In this document: one piece after another, positions 1 to 8,458 of the stretch | Numbering within the stretch: the stretch's first letter is position 1 | How the letters are laid out: each line of letters opens with the position of its first letter | Virus record (IMG/VR): IMGVR_UViG_3300025127_000190 | Coordinates: 1 to 28,572 of that record | Source of the DNA: a virus | DNA length: 28,572 bases | Reading direction: 5' to 3' (one strand) | The notes under the pieces: generated by a model | What the model was told of the DNA's origin: nothing | The model's input: only the letters and a program-made list of their open reading frames with translations | Databases searched by the model: none | Translations under genes and position numbers: made by a program

Positions 1-155
1 GGTTCCTTGAAGAAAATGACACGATGAAAAAGGAGCAGTATCGTATGTTGGTCATGTTTGAGAATTGGAAGGACGATGCTGACGCTGTTCAAAAGAAGTT
101 GGATGCATGGGGCGTGGATGCGGACACCATTCGTTCTTGGGGAAGTGATTTGTGA
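1..155 (+). CDS. 3' end of an unidentified gene (possibly large terminase subunit)
   Basis: An open frame enters from the left edge (first full codon at base 3) and ends at TGA 153-155, giving the last 50 residues of a protein. The piece is charged and helical, with two Lys/Asp-rich stretches, and ends in SWGSDL. No catalytic motif lies in this fragment. The stop overlaps the ATG of the portal gene by one base (TGATG), so the two are probably translationally coupled. The gene just upstream of a portal gene is commonly the large terminase subunit. That is the best positional guess, but the fragment itself does not show it. Confidence 0.5.
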   Translation, partial: FLEENDTMKKEQYRMLVMFENWKDDADAVQKKLDAWGVDADTIRSWGSDL

Positions 156-1900
156 TGGCAGAAGAACGTGTTAAGGGCGTGCTCGGTCGTTTGGCCGACC
201 GATTTCGACGACGACGCACACCTGAGCCTCAGATGCCGTTGTACACAACGGGCATCCAAGAGCCAGTTATCGTTCAAGGAATTACGATACCTGCATTGTA
301 TTCGGTTGCTTCTGAGAATCTAATCCTTCGTACTGTGCTTTCGACCTTGCAACAAGAGATATTCCGACGTGGGTACTACTGGGACAAGAAGTTTCACAAG
401 AAGTGTATAGAGTGTGACAAGGAATATCAGCACGATGTTGATACGTGCGTCGAATGCGGTGGTGACGTCCGTGACCCTGACCCGAATGAAACAGTATACG
501 GTCGATGGCTCGTCAATCAACGCAATTCGATGGAACAGAACTTCATGGATGTGCTGCGTGAAATAGAATACGACCTCAACATCATGGACGATGCATTCTT
601 GATTCTTGTCAAAGAATACTATGTTGACCCTGAAACCAACGAAGTTGCTTTCTATCGTGTCAAAGAGATTCTACGTGGCGACCCTATCTTCATGCGTATC
701 GTTGCGGACAAGCGAGGTGTACGTGGTGGGCGATACAAGGTGTGCCCATTGCATCGTAACCAAGTTCGTGGCTACAGCGAGACGGACAACAACTGTGAGA
801 TATGCAATCACGAGTTAGAAGACGTACATCACGTCAACACGGGCGGTGCAGGCAAGACACAGTATTATCTCAAAGGTGAAGTTATTCACGTCAGTAAGTA
901 CTATCCTTCCAAGTTGTATGGGAAGTCACCAGTATCAACGCTTTGGCGTCAGGCTATGACACTTACAGCAATGGACAACTACATGTACACAGCGTACAGC
1001 AAACGTCGTGTACCTCGTGGTTTGATTTCTATTACAACAGACAATCTTGAATCGATGAAATCGTTTTGGAAGGGCGTTGATGAGAAACTTGAACGTGACC
1101 CACATTACATTCCGAAGGTCGGTATCGAAAGTCAAAGCGGACGAGGTGGTGTGAACTGGGTCAAGTTCATGGACACGCTTGAAGAGATGCAGTACATCGC
1201 TGTTCGTGACGAAATGCGAACCCGCATTGCAGCGTTCTATGGCGTATCGAACGTGTTCATGATGGACACAGGTAAATCAGGTGGATTGAACAACGAAGGT
1301 TTGCAAATTCTTGTTACCAATCGTGCTGTTGAGTTCGGTCACAAGGTGTACACTGACCATCTCTTCCCACGACTGATGGAAGAAATGGACATCAGCGATT
1401 GGAAACTTACGCTCTATCCAAACGAAGAGGAAGACGAGGTTACTCGACTCCGACGAGACGAGATGGAGGTCAACATTGCACAGCGTATGGCACAACTCGG
1501 ATTCAAGCCTGAACTTATCGAGGAAGGCGGTCGAGATATTCGTTTCATTTACAAACCGATGCAGGAAGGTATGGGCGGTCAACCTCAGATGGGTGGCATG
1601 CCGGGTGGCATGCCCGGTGGTCCTCAACCAATAGCACAGCCCGGTGGCCTGCCAAGTCGGAACATGCCACCACAGTTGGCAGGTGCACTGGCAGGACAGG
1701 CAAGTGCAGGCTTGAGACAAGCACAAGGGCCTGCTTCACAGCCCGGAGGAGAGGGGATGGGTATGCGTACTCCACGTGGACCTGCCAGTCCACAGAATCG
1801 AACAAGCATGGGTTCAGGCGCTCCGTTTTCAAGTGTTCAGCAACGAGGGCCGCAAGGCACACCGCTTAGCCAAGCCATGAACAACATACGAAGAAATTGA
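155..1900 (+). CDS. Portal protein with two Cys-cluster (zinc-knuckle-like) insertions
   Basis: Portal proteins form the dodecameric ring at the capsid vertex through which DNA is packaged and ejected. Identification rests on the length (581 residues), position before the protease and capsid genes, and the C-terminal half, where the stretch around FYGVSNVFMMD followed by a Gly/Asn-rich loop and a long helix resembles the stem and crown of phage portals. The N-terminal half carries C84-x2-C87...C98-x2-C101 and C197-x2-H200...C214-x2-C217, two plausible zinc sites that typical portals lack. The last ~120 residues are Gly/Met/Pro/Gln-rich and probably disordered. A GTG at 152 is also in frame, but ATG 155, fused to the upstream stop as TGATG, is the more natural start. 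SD is weak, consistent with coupling. Confidence 0.85.
   Translation: MAEERVKGVLGRLADRFRRRRTPEPQMPLYTTGIQEPVIVQGITIPALYSVASENLILRTVLSTLQQEIFRRGYYWDKKFHKKCIECDKEYQHDVDTCVECGGDVRDPDPNETVYGRWLVNQRNSMEQNFMDVLREIEYDLNIMDDAFLILVKEYYVDPETNEVAFYRVKEILRGDPIFMRIVADKRGVRGGRYKVCPLHRNQVRGYSETDNNCEICNHELEDVHHVNTGGAGKTQYYLKGEVIHVSKYYPSKLYGKSPVSTLWRQAMTLTAMDNYMYTAYSKRRVPRGLISITTDNLESMKSFWKGVDEKLERDPHYIPKVGIESQSGRGGVNWVKFMDTLEEMQYIAVRDEMRTRIAAFYGVSNVFMMDTGKSGGLNNEGLQILVTNRAVEFGHKVYTDHLFPRLMEEMDISDWKLTLYPNEEEDEVTRLRRDEMEVNIAQRMAQLGFKPELIEEGGRDIRFIYKPMQEGMGGQPQMGGMPGGMPGGPQPIAQPGGLPSRNMPPQLAGALAGQASAGLRQAQGPASQPGGEGMGMRTPRGPASPQNRTSMGSGAPFSSVQQRGPQGTPLSQAMNNIRRN
1591..1614 (+). repeat. Tandem 12-bp repeat in portal C-terminal tail
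   Basis: Two exact copies of GGGTGGCATGCC (1591-1602 and 1603-1614) encode a GGMP-GGMP repeat inside the Gly/Met/Pro-rich tail of the portal protein. It is an in-frame slippage-prone repeat that could change tail length by four residues per unit. Confidence 0.85.
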
Positions 1901-1930
1901 CGGAACATTCAATACGATGAAGGTTATGGG

Positions 1931-2278
1931 ATGCGTATGGACCTGACGAAGATGGACCCTATGGCTCGTAAAATGCGTTCACATGTTGATGCATTTTTCA
2001 AAGCAATCGAAAACAATGATAGTGTGTCGGCAAGTTCGCACATCAGCGAAGTGAGTAAGTATGCTGAGTACTTGTCCGAAGACGTTTCAAAAGCACTACT
2101 GAAAGCCGATATGCCACAAACACGAGGTGTCAACGACATCTACGCAGGCGGCGTACCAGTCCGCAAATTCAACACAATCCAAACCGTTCACGAGCCAACG
2201 ACTCAAGTTTTGCCCGGTACAATCCGAACAGCACGACGTGGCCCTATCATGCAACGTCGAAACAACCGAACTATTTGA
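1931..2278 (+). CDS. Small unrecognised head protein (115 aa)
   Basis: I do not recognise this protein. The N-terminal ~60 residues look helical, and the C-terminal half is Arg/Pro/Thr-rich and probably extended, ending in a very basic patch (RRGPIMQRRNNR). At residues 56-60 it carries LLKAD, also present in the major capsid protein and similar to sites in the 3068 protein and the scaffold, which I propose as a prohead-protease cut site. The ATG at 1931 follows GAAGG at 1919-1923. A second in-frame ATG lies at 1937. It sits between portal and scaffold genes with small gaps, so a minor or internal capsid role is likely but unproven. Confidence 0.75.
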   Translation: MRMDLTKMDPMARKMRSHVDAFFKAIENNDSVSASSHISEVSKYAEYLSEDVSKALLKADMPQTRGVNDIYAGGVPVRKFNTIQTVHEPTTQVLPGTIRTARRGPIMQRRNNRTI

Positions 2279-2289
2279 GGTGAACAAAT
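2273..2289 (+). promoter_or_regulatory. Possible weak hairpin around the SD of the 2288 gene
   Basis: ATTTG (2273-2277) and CAAAT (2285-2289) are perfectly complementary and flank AGGTGAA, so the SD would sit in the loop and the first bases of the ATG in the stem. The stem is only 5 bp and AT-rich, so it may be chance. It is listed because two firmer hairpins occur at other gene junctions in this window. Confidence 0.25.
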
Positions 2290-2668
2290 GAGTGAAGAAG
2301 TCGTAGAAGAGGGAACGGCTCAGAAACTTATGGGTGCTTTGATTACGAAAATGGAAAGCATGGACAACAGTTTGAGCATACTCAAAGCCGAAAACAGTGC
2401 ACTCAAGCAACTTGTTTCTGACCCTGCTGTGTTGTTGAAGCGCGCAGGTTTTATCCGAAGCGGTTCTAACAGTGCACCAATGGACGTCATGCCTGATTTG
2501 TTCCGTGGTGACGCTACCTATGATATTCTCAAAGATGAGTCAGCCAGCGGTATTCCAATCCCTGAGAGCAATCAGGAATTCCACGAAATGGATTGGGCTG
2601 ACATTCACCGCCTTGCTGACGAAGCAAAAGGTACTGGCAATATAGGAAACAACATCGGAATGGAGTGA
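2288..2668 (+). CDS. Small coiled-coil protein sharing a C-terminal motif with the scaffold
   Basis: A 126-residue acidic protein of unknown family. The ATG follows a strong SD (GAGGTGA, 2277-2283). Residues ~10-45 predict a coiled coil (heptad-like KMESMDNSLSILKAENSALK). The middle is loop-rich. Residues 101-110, MDWADIHRLA, closely match MSWDEVHSLA near the C-terminus of the protease/scaffold protein (8459 gene, residues 469-478), with M, W, H, L and A identical and D/E, I/V conservative. Such a shared tail suggests both proteins bind the same partner in the procapsid, for example capsid or portal. LLK-RA at 49-53 and ILK-AE at 31-35 fit the putative processing motif. An internal head protein or accessory scaffold is the best guess. 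Confidence 0.75.
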   Translation: MSEEVVEEGTAQKLMGALITKMESMDNSLSILKAENSALKQLVSDPAVLLKRAGFIRSGSNSAPMDVMPDLFRGDATYDILKDESASGIPIPESNQEFHEMDWADIHRLADEAKGTGNIGNNIGME

Positions 2669-2672
2669 TAAC

Positions 2673-3053
2673 ATGCGACCACGATACGAACCACGAAGTC
2701 CAAAAGTCGACATACTGTTGAAAGCAGCAAAAGAACTTGAGAGTCGACTCATTGCAAAGGAGCAAGGTATCTCTTTCCAACAAAAGGAAGGAACAACACT
2801 TGGTGATGTTCAGTTCCACGTACAGGTCGGTGGCGAAACTGGTGTCCAAAATCAATACTATTCGACCAACCAACGTCTGATTGACGTTGAAGATGTCACA
2901 AACAAGGGTGCTATCTCAGAAAACAGCGACATCCTTGACAAGAACCCACACTACCCGACGGCACTCTCAACGCTCGCAGGGCACTTTGTGGACGGCGGTG
3001 GAGAAGCGCAATCGCTCAAGAAAGCGTTGGAAGCACGCATGAACCGCCAATGA
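2673..3053 (+). CDS. Small unrecognised head-region protein (126 aa)
   Basis: ATG 2673 is preceded by GGAGTGAT overlapping the previous stop (TGA 2666-2668). The protein starts very basic (RPRYEPRSPK), has a helix around residues 10-30, a probable beta segment at ~45-60 (VQFHVQVGG), and ends in a Lys/Arg helix (SLKKALEARMNR). I recognise no domain. Its stop codon lies in the loop of a strong hairpin (3043-3061) that pairs with the SD of the next, very long gene, so translation of this gene probably controls that one. Confidence 0.75.
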   Translation: MRPRYEPRSPKVDILLKAAKELESRLIAKEQGISFQQKEGTTLGDVQFHVQVGGETGVQNQYYSTNQRLIDVEDVTNKGAISENSDILDKNPHYPTALSTLAGHFVDGGGEAQSLKKALEARMNRQ

Positions 3054-3061
3054 ATGGCGGT
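3043..3061 (+). promoter_or_regulatory. SD-sequestering hairpin before the 1793-residue gene
   Basis: ACCGCCA (3043-3049) and TGGCGGT (3055-3061) form a perfect 7-bp, GC-rich stem with the 5-base loop ATGAA. The loop contains the stop codon of the 2673 gene (TGA 3051-3053). The 3' arm contains most of the SD (GGCGGTGAT) for the GTG start at 3068. A ribosome terminating on the upstream gene would melt the stem and expose the SD. Free mRNA would keep it hidden. This is a textbook layout for translational coupling, inferred from sequence only. Confidence 0.6.
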
Positions 3062-3067
3062 GATTAA

Positions 3068-6000
3068 GTGACGATTCCGAACCCCAGTGACGGAACACAA
3101 GTATTTGACCCTGCACGAGAGGGCGGCCAGTTTAGTTTTGAAGACGAATCGTTACAGGTCATTGACCCTATGACCGAGCGTGTCGGTATGGGTTTGAAAG
3201 AAGCACCCAAAACAATCTCAGAGTCGTTCCCCGGCCAACACCCGTACGACGGTCGTATACGGCAGCCTCAGTCAGTCAACCACATGGGTCAGGAGTGGAT
3301 GCATCAACAAATTCGACCTGCTACACGTGAACACTTGGGTACATCGAGCGAACACTTTGGTGACATGTCGATGCACCACCCTGACGTTGCACCGCTTTGG
3401 GAAGAGACTGCGGTTGGTGAAAACAACGTCCCTGCATGGTGTGAACGGCTGGATTCACACATTCGTAACGGTGTGTCAGCAGTACATCGTGACAAAGAAC
3501 AGGCACATCGTCAACACTTCAATGACTCAGCGTTGTACACTTATGGTATGTATGGTCCTCACGAAACGTATGTACCTCAGCACGGATTGTATGAACGTGC
3601 TTACAACAATTGGGCGCTGTCTGACGAGGGCAAGCGTTTTGCTACCGAACTTGATGCGGAGGGTATTCATGGACCTGAGCAAGAGCAGTATCTTCGCCAC
3701 TATCACATGGAGATAGCGAGGTCGGGTTGGCAATCGAATAATACAGAAGAACAAACAGGTCGACGAAAAGGCTTGGGCGAGATGGATTACTATCTCGGCC
3801 TTGAGTGGCTTACACCTGCCGAGCGTGCGATGGTGTACAGGCACATCAAAGAACATGGTTTCCATGACAAAAACAACTACACCATCAGTGACATTCATGT
3901 AGGCGACAAGCCTCTTTCGATGGGTCGACTTGTAGCGAACATGCATCAGCGGTATGCACCCGTGTTCAGTCATCATACACGTGACCCTGACGCTACAGGG
4001 CAGGCATTTGCTGTCGGTATGATTCCACTCGGTCAAACCTCTCGCGTAAACCCTGATGAATTGTACAAAGATTTGGAAGATTCAGCGCTGGGTCAAAGAA
4101 TACGTGCGTTCTACGAAAATCACGATGACGAGGTTGAACATTTACCAAGACGTGCCGACAAAGGGTTTCGACAACAAGACAAACCCAAGATGGACATCGA
4201 AGGTGTGTATGCATTGGCAGGTATTAAGGCAGGCTTGGACGGTAAACTTGAGTTTCACAGAAAAGGTGAGTCACCGCATTATGAAGAAGGATGGACAGGT
4301 GACCATGACTGGACAGTCGAAGAAGTTGAGGAGTTCTTGAAACCGCACCTTCTTGCGCGTGACATGCAAGGTGCTGGGCGTAAGGCAAGAAACGAAATCC
4401 AAGCGTACCTCAATCCGTACCTCGCCACCGAAGGCGTAGGTGCACACTCCGATAACTACACGTTTGGCGATATGGAGTCGCTTGCCCATCACTGGAGCGA
4501 ACCGTTTGAAGGCCGAGGTGGTTTGGGCAAGACACATACGACGAAGTTGGACATGCTTCATCAGATGTTGTCGTTAGAGGGAGAGCGTGACGGTCTACTT
4601 GGACGCATGCAGGCAAGAGAAGATTACTTTCAAGACGAATCGCTTGAATCAAAGGGTGGAGAAGTCCTCAACATACACAACAAGGTTAGAGGGCTGATGG
4701 CGCCGTTTGGTCTGCCGTTAAGTGAACTGAGTGAGGCACGACGACAGATTGCACGAGGAAGGGAAACCGACACAGTCTCCGTATCTGAAATCGATGCGAT
4801 GGCGGGTTTACCTGCTGCATTGCATCCTCACAATACGTTCATCGCAGGGACTGGAGCATTAGCAAACGCAAAGGTCAACCAAGGATTACACGGAACCACG
4901 CATTCGCCTGAGCATCACAACGAGGTGTATCAGGCATCGTTAAGAGCAGGTCGTACGCAAGGTAAATCTAAACTAAAGGAATTCAGAAACGAGTTGCACG
5001 GTGATAAAGACCAGTACAGATTCACACACGGTATGGGTCACGCTTTTGGTTTAGCAACAGAAAATGACAAATTAAAACGAGACGGTGACGTTTCGCATCG
5101 AGCGATTCGTTTGATTGGTATGCTTGGCGGACTCAACAACCCAAGAGCACCTTCGGTTGACGGTGTACAGCACCCGAACCAATTTTCGTTTGAAACTGAA
5201 CTACCAATCAAGCGTGAGGATTACAACGTCCGTCAGCGCACACACGTTGACAATTATGAGGCAAGCAAGGACGAGTTGAACATTTTAAATCAAACACTCA
5301 AAGAATTAGAAAGAGGTATGTCAGAAGATGAGCGATTGACTATGGAGCGTTCTTTACAAGATTTAGAAACACGTCCTTTGCGTCAGCATGAAGCAAGATA
5401 CAAGCAACTTCATTCACAAAGAGAGGCACTCAACAATGTGGTTGAAGAATATGACGAGGCTGAAAATGAATTGAATCAGTTGTTTGAACAGCGTGAGTTT
5501 TTTCCTGAGGGGAGCGATGAGCGAGCGCACTTTGACCACCTCATCGAAGAACAACAAGAAGTCCTTGATGAGATTGCCAAGAAGCACTATGGCGAGAACT
5601 CAAGGTCAAGTAGAGAACTTGAACACGATAACACACACCACACGCAAGTCAAAGGCCACCACGACGCTATCGTAGAGATGGCTGATAGGATAGGGCAAGA
5701 GATGCAGAGACAAATGCCTGAACTGTATGAGTCAGTTCCCCCTGATACCATGGCAGCGTGGAAAATGTACACAGCAAATCAATTCCTTGCTCGACAAGAC
5801 GCTGAGCATCACAACATCAGCGCACCAGTAGCAGGCCAACAGATACAAGAAGCACGGGCAAGAGGTGCGATTGATAACGCTCATGACGGTATGTCGAGTC
5901 AACTGCACGAGAACGGTCATGAGATTGACCCTGACATGTCTGTGAGTGAAGCAGGTGAAATGATATTCGGCGATGCTATGAAACCTTACGAAGAACGCAT

Positions 6001-8449
6001 GGTCAAAAATTTGCTCAAAAAGGTACGTGCTTTAGGGAAACCACTGAGGGTCATGACCATGATGGACATGGTTCAGCAAATGGGAGAAGCCGGTGATAAA
6101 CATTTCAAGCCCATGTATGATACGGGGGCGGAGGATGTTCTCAATCAATTGACTGGGTTCAAGCGCCACAAAGTCGATTACGACAACGACCCGAATTACG
6201 GTGTTCCTGAAAAGCGAAGCGTGCCAAGAACCGGTGGGCGTGGAGGTCACATGTCGCACAAAGACATCACATCGAGTCTTGCTTACCGAGCAGCACAGCG
6301 TTTGCATGCTGCTGTGTCGACAGGTGATAGGAAAAGCGAATTAGGCGAACGCTCGATGGAAATAATGACGCCGTCGTCAGACAATCAGGAATCACTCAAA
6401 GGCAAATTCAGAAATGAAAGTTTAGGTTATGAAATCAGAAACCTACCTAACGAGTTGAAAAACGAAGCAACGCTTCACGATATGGTTAACCACTTGCACG
6501 GACTTGTTGTATCAAGTGCCGACGAGTATGACCCAACGAAAATCATCGACACTGAAAAGAAACCTATGTTGATGCACAAACCGATTGGTCGTGGAGGTCA
6601 CCCGAAGTCAAAGGCCACCATTATGTCGATGTTTAACTCAGACGGGTTGCGTGGCAACTTTGGGCACATACACGACATACCGTTTGCGATGGATGTCAAA
6701 GACGGTCAGATGTCGTTCCGAATGTTGCCCAAGCCAAAGAAGATGCGATTGCTCACGCCGAACATGGAAGCAATCAAGGCGATGATGCCCGAACACCATC
6801 ATGGTCACTTTGTTTCACCTTCACAGGCAAAGACCGACCCAAGGATAAGAACTGATATAGCAAGGTCCCCCGTCGCAACACGCGCTAATCAAGTAGGAGA
6901 ACCGTTTATGGACACGCCGGAAGCGATACATCACAAGATGGACGGACCTGCATTGCTGGCTTCGCTGACCAACCCTGATTATATCCGCAAGGATATGCCT
7001 GAGGGCTTGCCATCACTGCAACCAATGCATCGCATTTTTGATGTCGATGACCTTGAACACCTGCGTGGATTCACAGGCGATTGGGTCGTTAGTGACTATC
7101 CTGAGGGCGACCGAATGTTCGTCACAAAGAAGGACGACGATGTCAAAAGTAAGGGTTCACTTACAGACGAAGAGAAGAAAGCGTTCAAGCAGGTATCTGA
7201 CAAGGATTTCTTGGTTGACGTTATACGACGTGAGAGTGGATTGTACATCTTTGAGGTCATCGAGTTCGATGGCAAGGAGGTTCACGACATACCGATTCAA
7301 GACCGCATCAAGTTGTTGCGTGGTGCGCTACAAAGCGTCGAGGGTGTCGAAGCCCCAAGCGCATCCGACACGAAGTTGACCGACGATGTCGGACTGGCTG
7401 ATGCTATCAAGAACATAGAGAGCGACCGCATCTTGTTGCGTGATGCAAAGTCTACGTACATGAAAGGCGAAGCACGCCATCCCAAGTGGGTCATGTATCA
7501 GAAAGGCAACGACGTCACACTCATGGTGCTTGAGCGACGAGGCGAGTCACCGTACACGTATCGACTCGGCACAGGTCCAATCATCCATGGCGAGGACTTG
7601 GGCGACCGTGCAGTCAAGATTGAGGATGACATTTACATGGACATCGGTGCATCGTTCAATGCTCCTGAGAAGTATGAGGTCGGTGACTTCGTCAAGGTCA
7701 ACGTCACAAGCGTGACAGAAGGTGAAGCATCTGAAAACCAAAAGGTGTACACCGTTCACGCACCACGTATCGAGGGCGAGGCTGAGGGCGAACCACTGGT
7801 CAGCACAGAGAGCCTTGCCATGTTAGCAAAGGCTGACATGGCGCAAAGTCCACTCAACATCTATAGAAGCGACCGTCACATTCGTGTATCGTTTGAAGCA
7901 GGCGATGTTCTGTACAAGGCGACCACACGTGGCTCGTACTGGACTGTGCACACACCTGTAGCCGATAACGACTATCTGATTCGTTTATCTGAGAGTCAAC
8001 GACCGTTTTGGTCACCCGTAGCAGGTGTCATGCTCAAAGGCGACTTTTCTATAGAAGAACGAGAGGACAAGGCTGAGGTTCACGAAAGCAAAGGCGACGG
8101 TAAACCACTCATCCCTCCAAGAAAAATCCAAGACACGAACAGGTGGGACAAAGAGAAGAACAAGGTTATGAAGAAGGGTGTCGAACTTCTTGAGAAACTT
8201 TTGGCGAAGAGTGGTGTGGGTCAAGTAGGTGCCAGTATGTCAGGACCCAAAGGACTCGGCATAGACTACGGTACACCAATTCAATCACCGACAGGACCGA
8301 CAAACCCTGACGATGCGAAAACTATGCCTGACTATGATGTGCGTGACATTGAGCGTGACAGGAAAGACGAAGAAGAAGAAACGAAGGACGTCGAGGAAGT
8401 TGATAGTAAGTTAGAACTTACAGAAGATAAGGCTGTCTACCATATCTGA
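3068..8449 (+). CDS. Giant head-region protein with C-terminal degenerate DNA-ligase-like domain (1793 aa)
   Basis: The GTG start (3068) directly follows an in-frame TAA (3065-3067) and has the SD GGCGGTGAT. The first ~1300 residues match no family I know: rich in His, Met and Glu, mostly helical, with a long coiled coil at ~728-842. Residues ~1325-1590 resemble an ATP-dependent DNA ligase/nucleotidyltransferase plus OB fold. LYIFEVIEFDGKEVHDIPI (1392-1410) matches the ligase motif IIIa region ending in the PL-x-x-R-x-x-L helix, and an OB-like strand set follows with VGDFVKVNVTSV. However, the motif I position reads YPEGDR (1344-1349) instead of KxDGxR, and motif V reads KWVMYQK (1473-1479), without the two inner lysines. 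It should not adenylate. LAK-AD (K1588) and LAK-SG (K1714) fit the putative protease motif, and the tail is acidic. Position between portal and protease suggests a packaged internal or minor head protein. Confidence 0.8.
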   Translation: MTIPNPSDGTQVFDPAREGGQFSFEDESLQVIDPMTERVGMGLKEAPKTISESFPGQHPYDGRIRQPQSVNHMGQEWMHQQIRPATREHLGTSSEHFGDMSMHHPDVAPLWEETAVGENNVPAWCERLDSHIRNGVSAVHRDKEQAHRQHFNDSALYTYGMYGPHETYVPQHGLYERAYNNWALSDEGKRFATELDAEGIHGPEQEQYLRHYHMEIARSGWQSNNTEEQTGRRKGLGEMDYYLGLEWLTPAERAMVYRHIKEHGFHDKNNYTISDIHVGDKPLSMGRLVANMHQRYAPVFSHHTRDPDATGQAFAVGMIPLGQTSRVNPDELYKDLEDSALGQRIRAFYENHDDEVEHLPRRADKGFRQQDKPKMDIEGVYALAGIKAGLDGKLEFHRKGESPHYEEGWTGDHDWTVEEVEEFLKPHLLARDMQGAGRKARNEIQAYLNPYLATEGVGAHSDNYTFGDMESLAHHWSEPFEGRGGLGKTHTTKLDMLHQMLSLEGERDGLLGRMQAREDYFQDESLESKGGEVLNIHNKVRGLMAPFGLPLSELSEARRQIARGRETDTVSVSEIDAMAGLPAALHPHNTFIAGTGALANAKVNQGLHGTTHSPEHHNEVYQASLRAGRTQGKSKLKEFRNELHGDKDQYRFTHGMGHAFGLATENDKLKRDGDVSHRAIRLIGMLGGLNNPRAPSVDGVQHPNQFSFETELPIKREDYNVRQRTHVDNYEASKDELNILNQTLKELERGMSEDERLTMERSLQDLETRPLRQHEARYKQLHSQREALNNVVEEYDEAENELNQLFEQREFFPEGSDERAHFDHLIEEQQEVLDEIAKKHYGENSRSSRELEHDNTHHTQVKGHHDAIVEMADRIGQEMQRQMPELYESVPPDTMAAWKMYTANQFLARQDAEHHNISAPVAGQQIQEARARGAIDNAHDGMSSQLHENGHEIDPDMSVSEAGEMIFGDAMKPYEERMVKNLLKKVRALGKPLRVMTMMDMVQQMGEAGDKHFKPMYDTGAEDVLNQLTGFKRHKVDYDNDPNYGVPEKRSVPRTGGRGGHMSHKDITSSLAYRAAQRLHAAVSTGDRKSELGERSMEIMTPSSDNQESLKGKFRNESLGYEIRNLPNELKNEATLHDMVNHLHGLVVSSADEYDPTKIIDTEKKPMLMHKPIGRGGHPKSKATIMSMFNSDGLRGNFGHIHDIPFAMDVKDGQMSFRMLPKPKKMRLLTPNMEAIKAMMPEHHHGHFVSPSQAKTDPRIRTDIARSPVATRANQVGEPFMDTPEAIHHKMDGPALLASLTNPDYIRKDMPEGLPSLQPMHRIFDVDDLEHLRGFTGDWVVSDYPEGDRMFVTKKDDDVKSKGSLTDEEKKAFKQVSDKDFLVDVIRRESGLYIFEVIEFDGKEVHDIPIQDRIKLLRGALQSVEGVEAPSASDTKLTDDVGLADAIKNIESDRILLRDAKSTYMKGEARHPKWVMYQKGNDVTLMVLERRGESPYTYRLGTGPIIHGEDLGDRAVKIEDDIYMDIGASFNAPEKYEVGDFVKVNVTSVTEGEASENQKVYTVHAPRIEGEAEGEPLVSTESLAMLAKADMAQSPLNIYRSDRHIRVSFEAGDVLYKATTRGSYWTVHTPVADNDYLIRLSESQRPFWSPVAGVMLKGDFSIEEREDKAEVHESKGDGKPLIPPRKIQDTNRWDKEKNKVMKKGVELLEKLLAKSGVGQVGASMSGPKGLGIDYGTPIQSPTGPTNPDDAKTMPDYDVRDIERDRKDEEEETKDVEEVDSKLELTEDKAVYHI

Positions 8450-8458
8450 TTAAATAGA

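Noticed and set aside
3527-4036. Minus-strand frame of 169 codons within the giant gene
   Set aside because: No SD, no domain, unusual composition, fully inside a long + strand gene.
5906-5920. HENGH (HExxH-like) zinc-protease signature in the giant protein
   Set aside because: The protein is His/Glu-rich and 1793 residues long, so one HExxH is expected by chance. No supporting third ligand or surrounding helix is evident.
7079-7500. Active ATP-dependent DNA ligase
   Set aside because: The nucleotide-accepting lysine and motif V lysines appear substituted, so catalysis is not supported although the fold resemblance stands.
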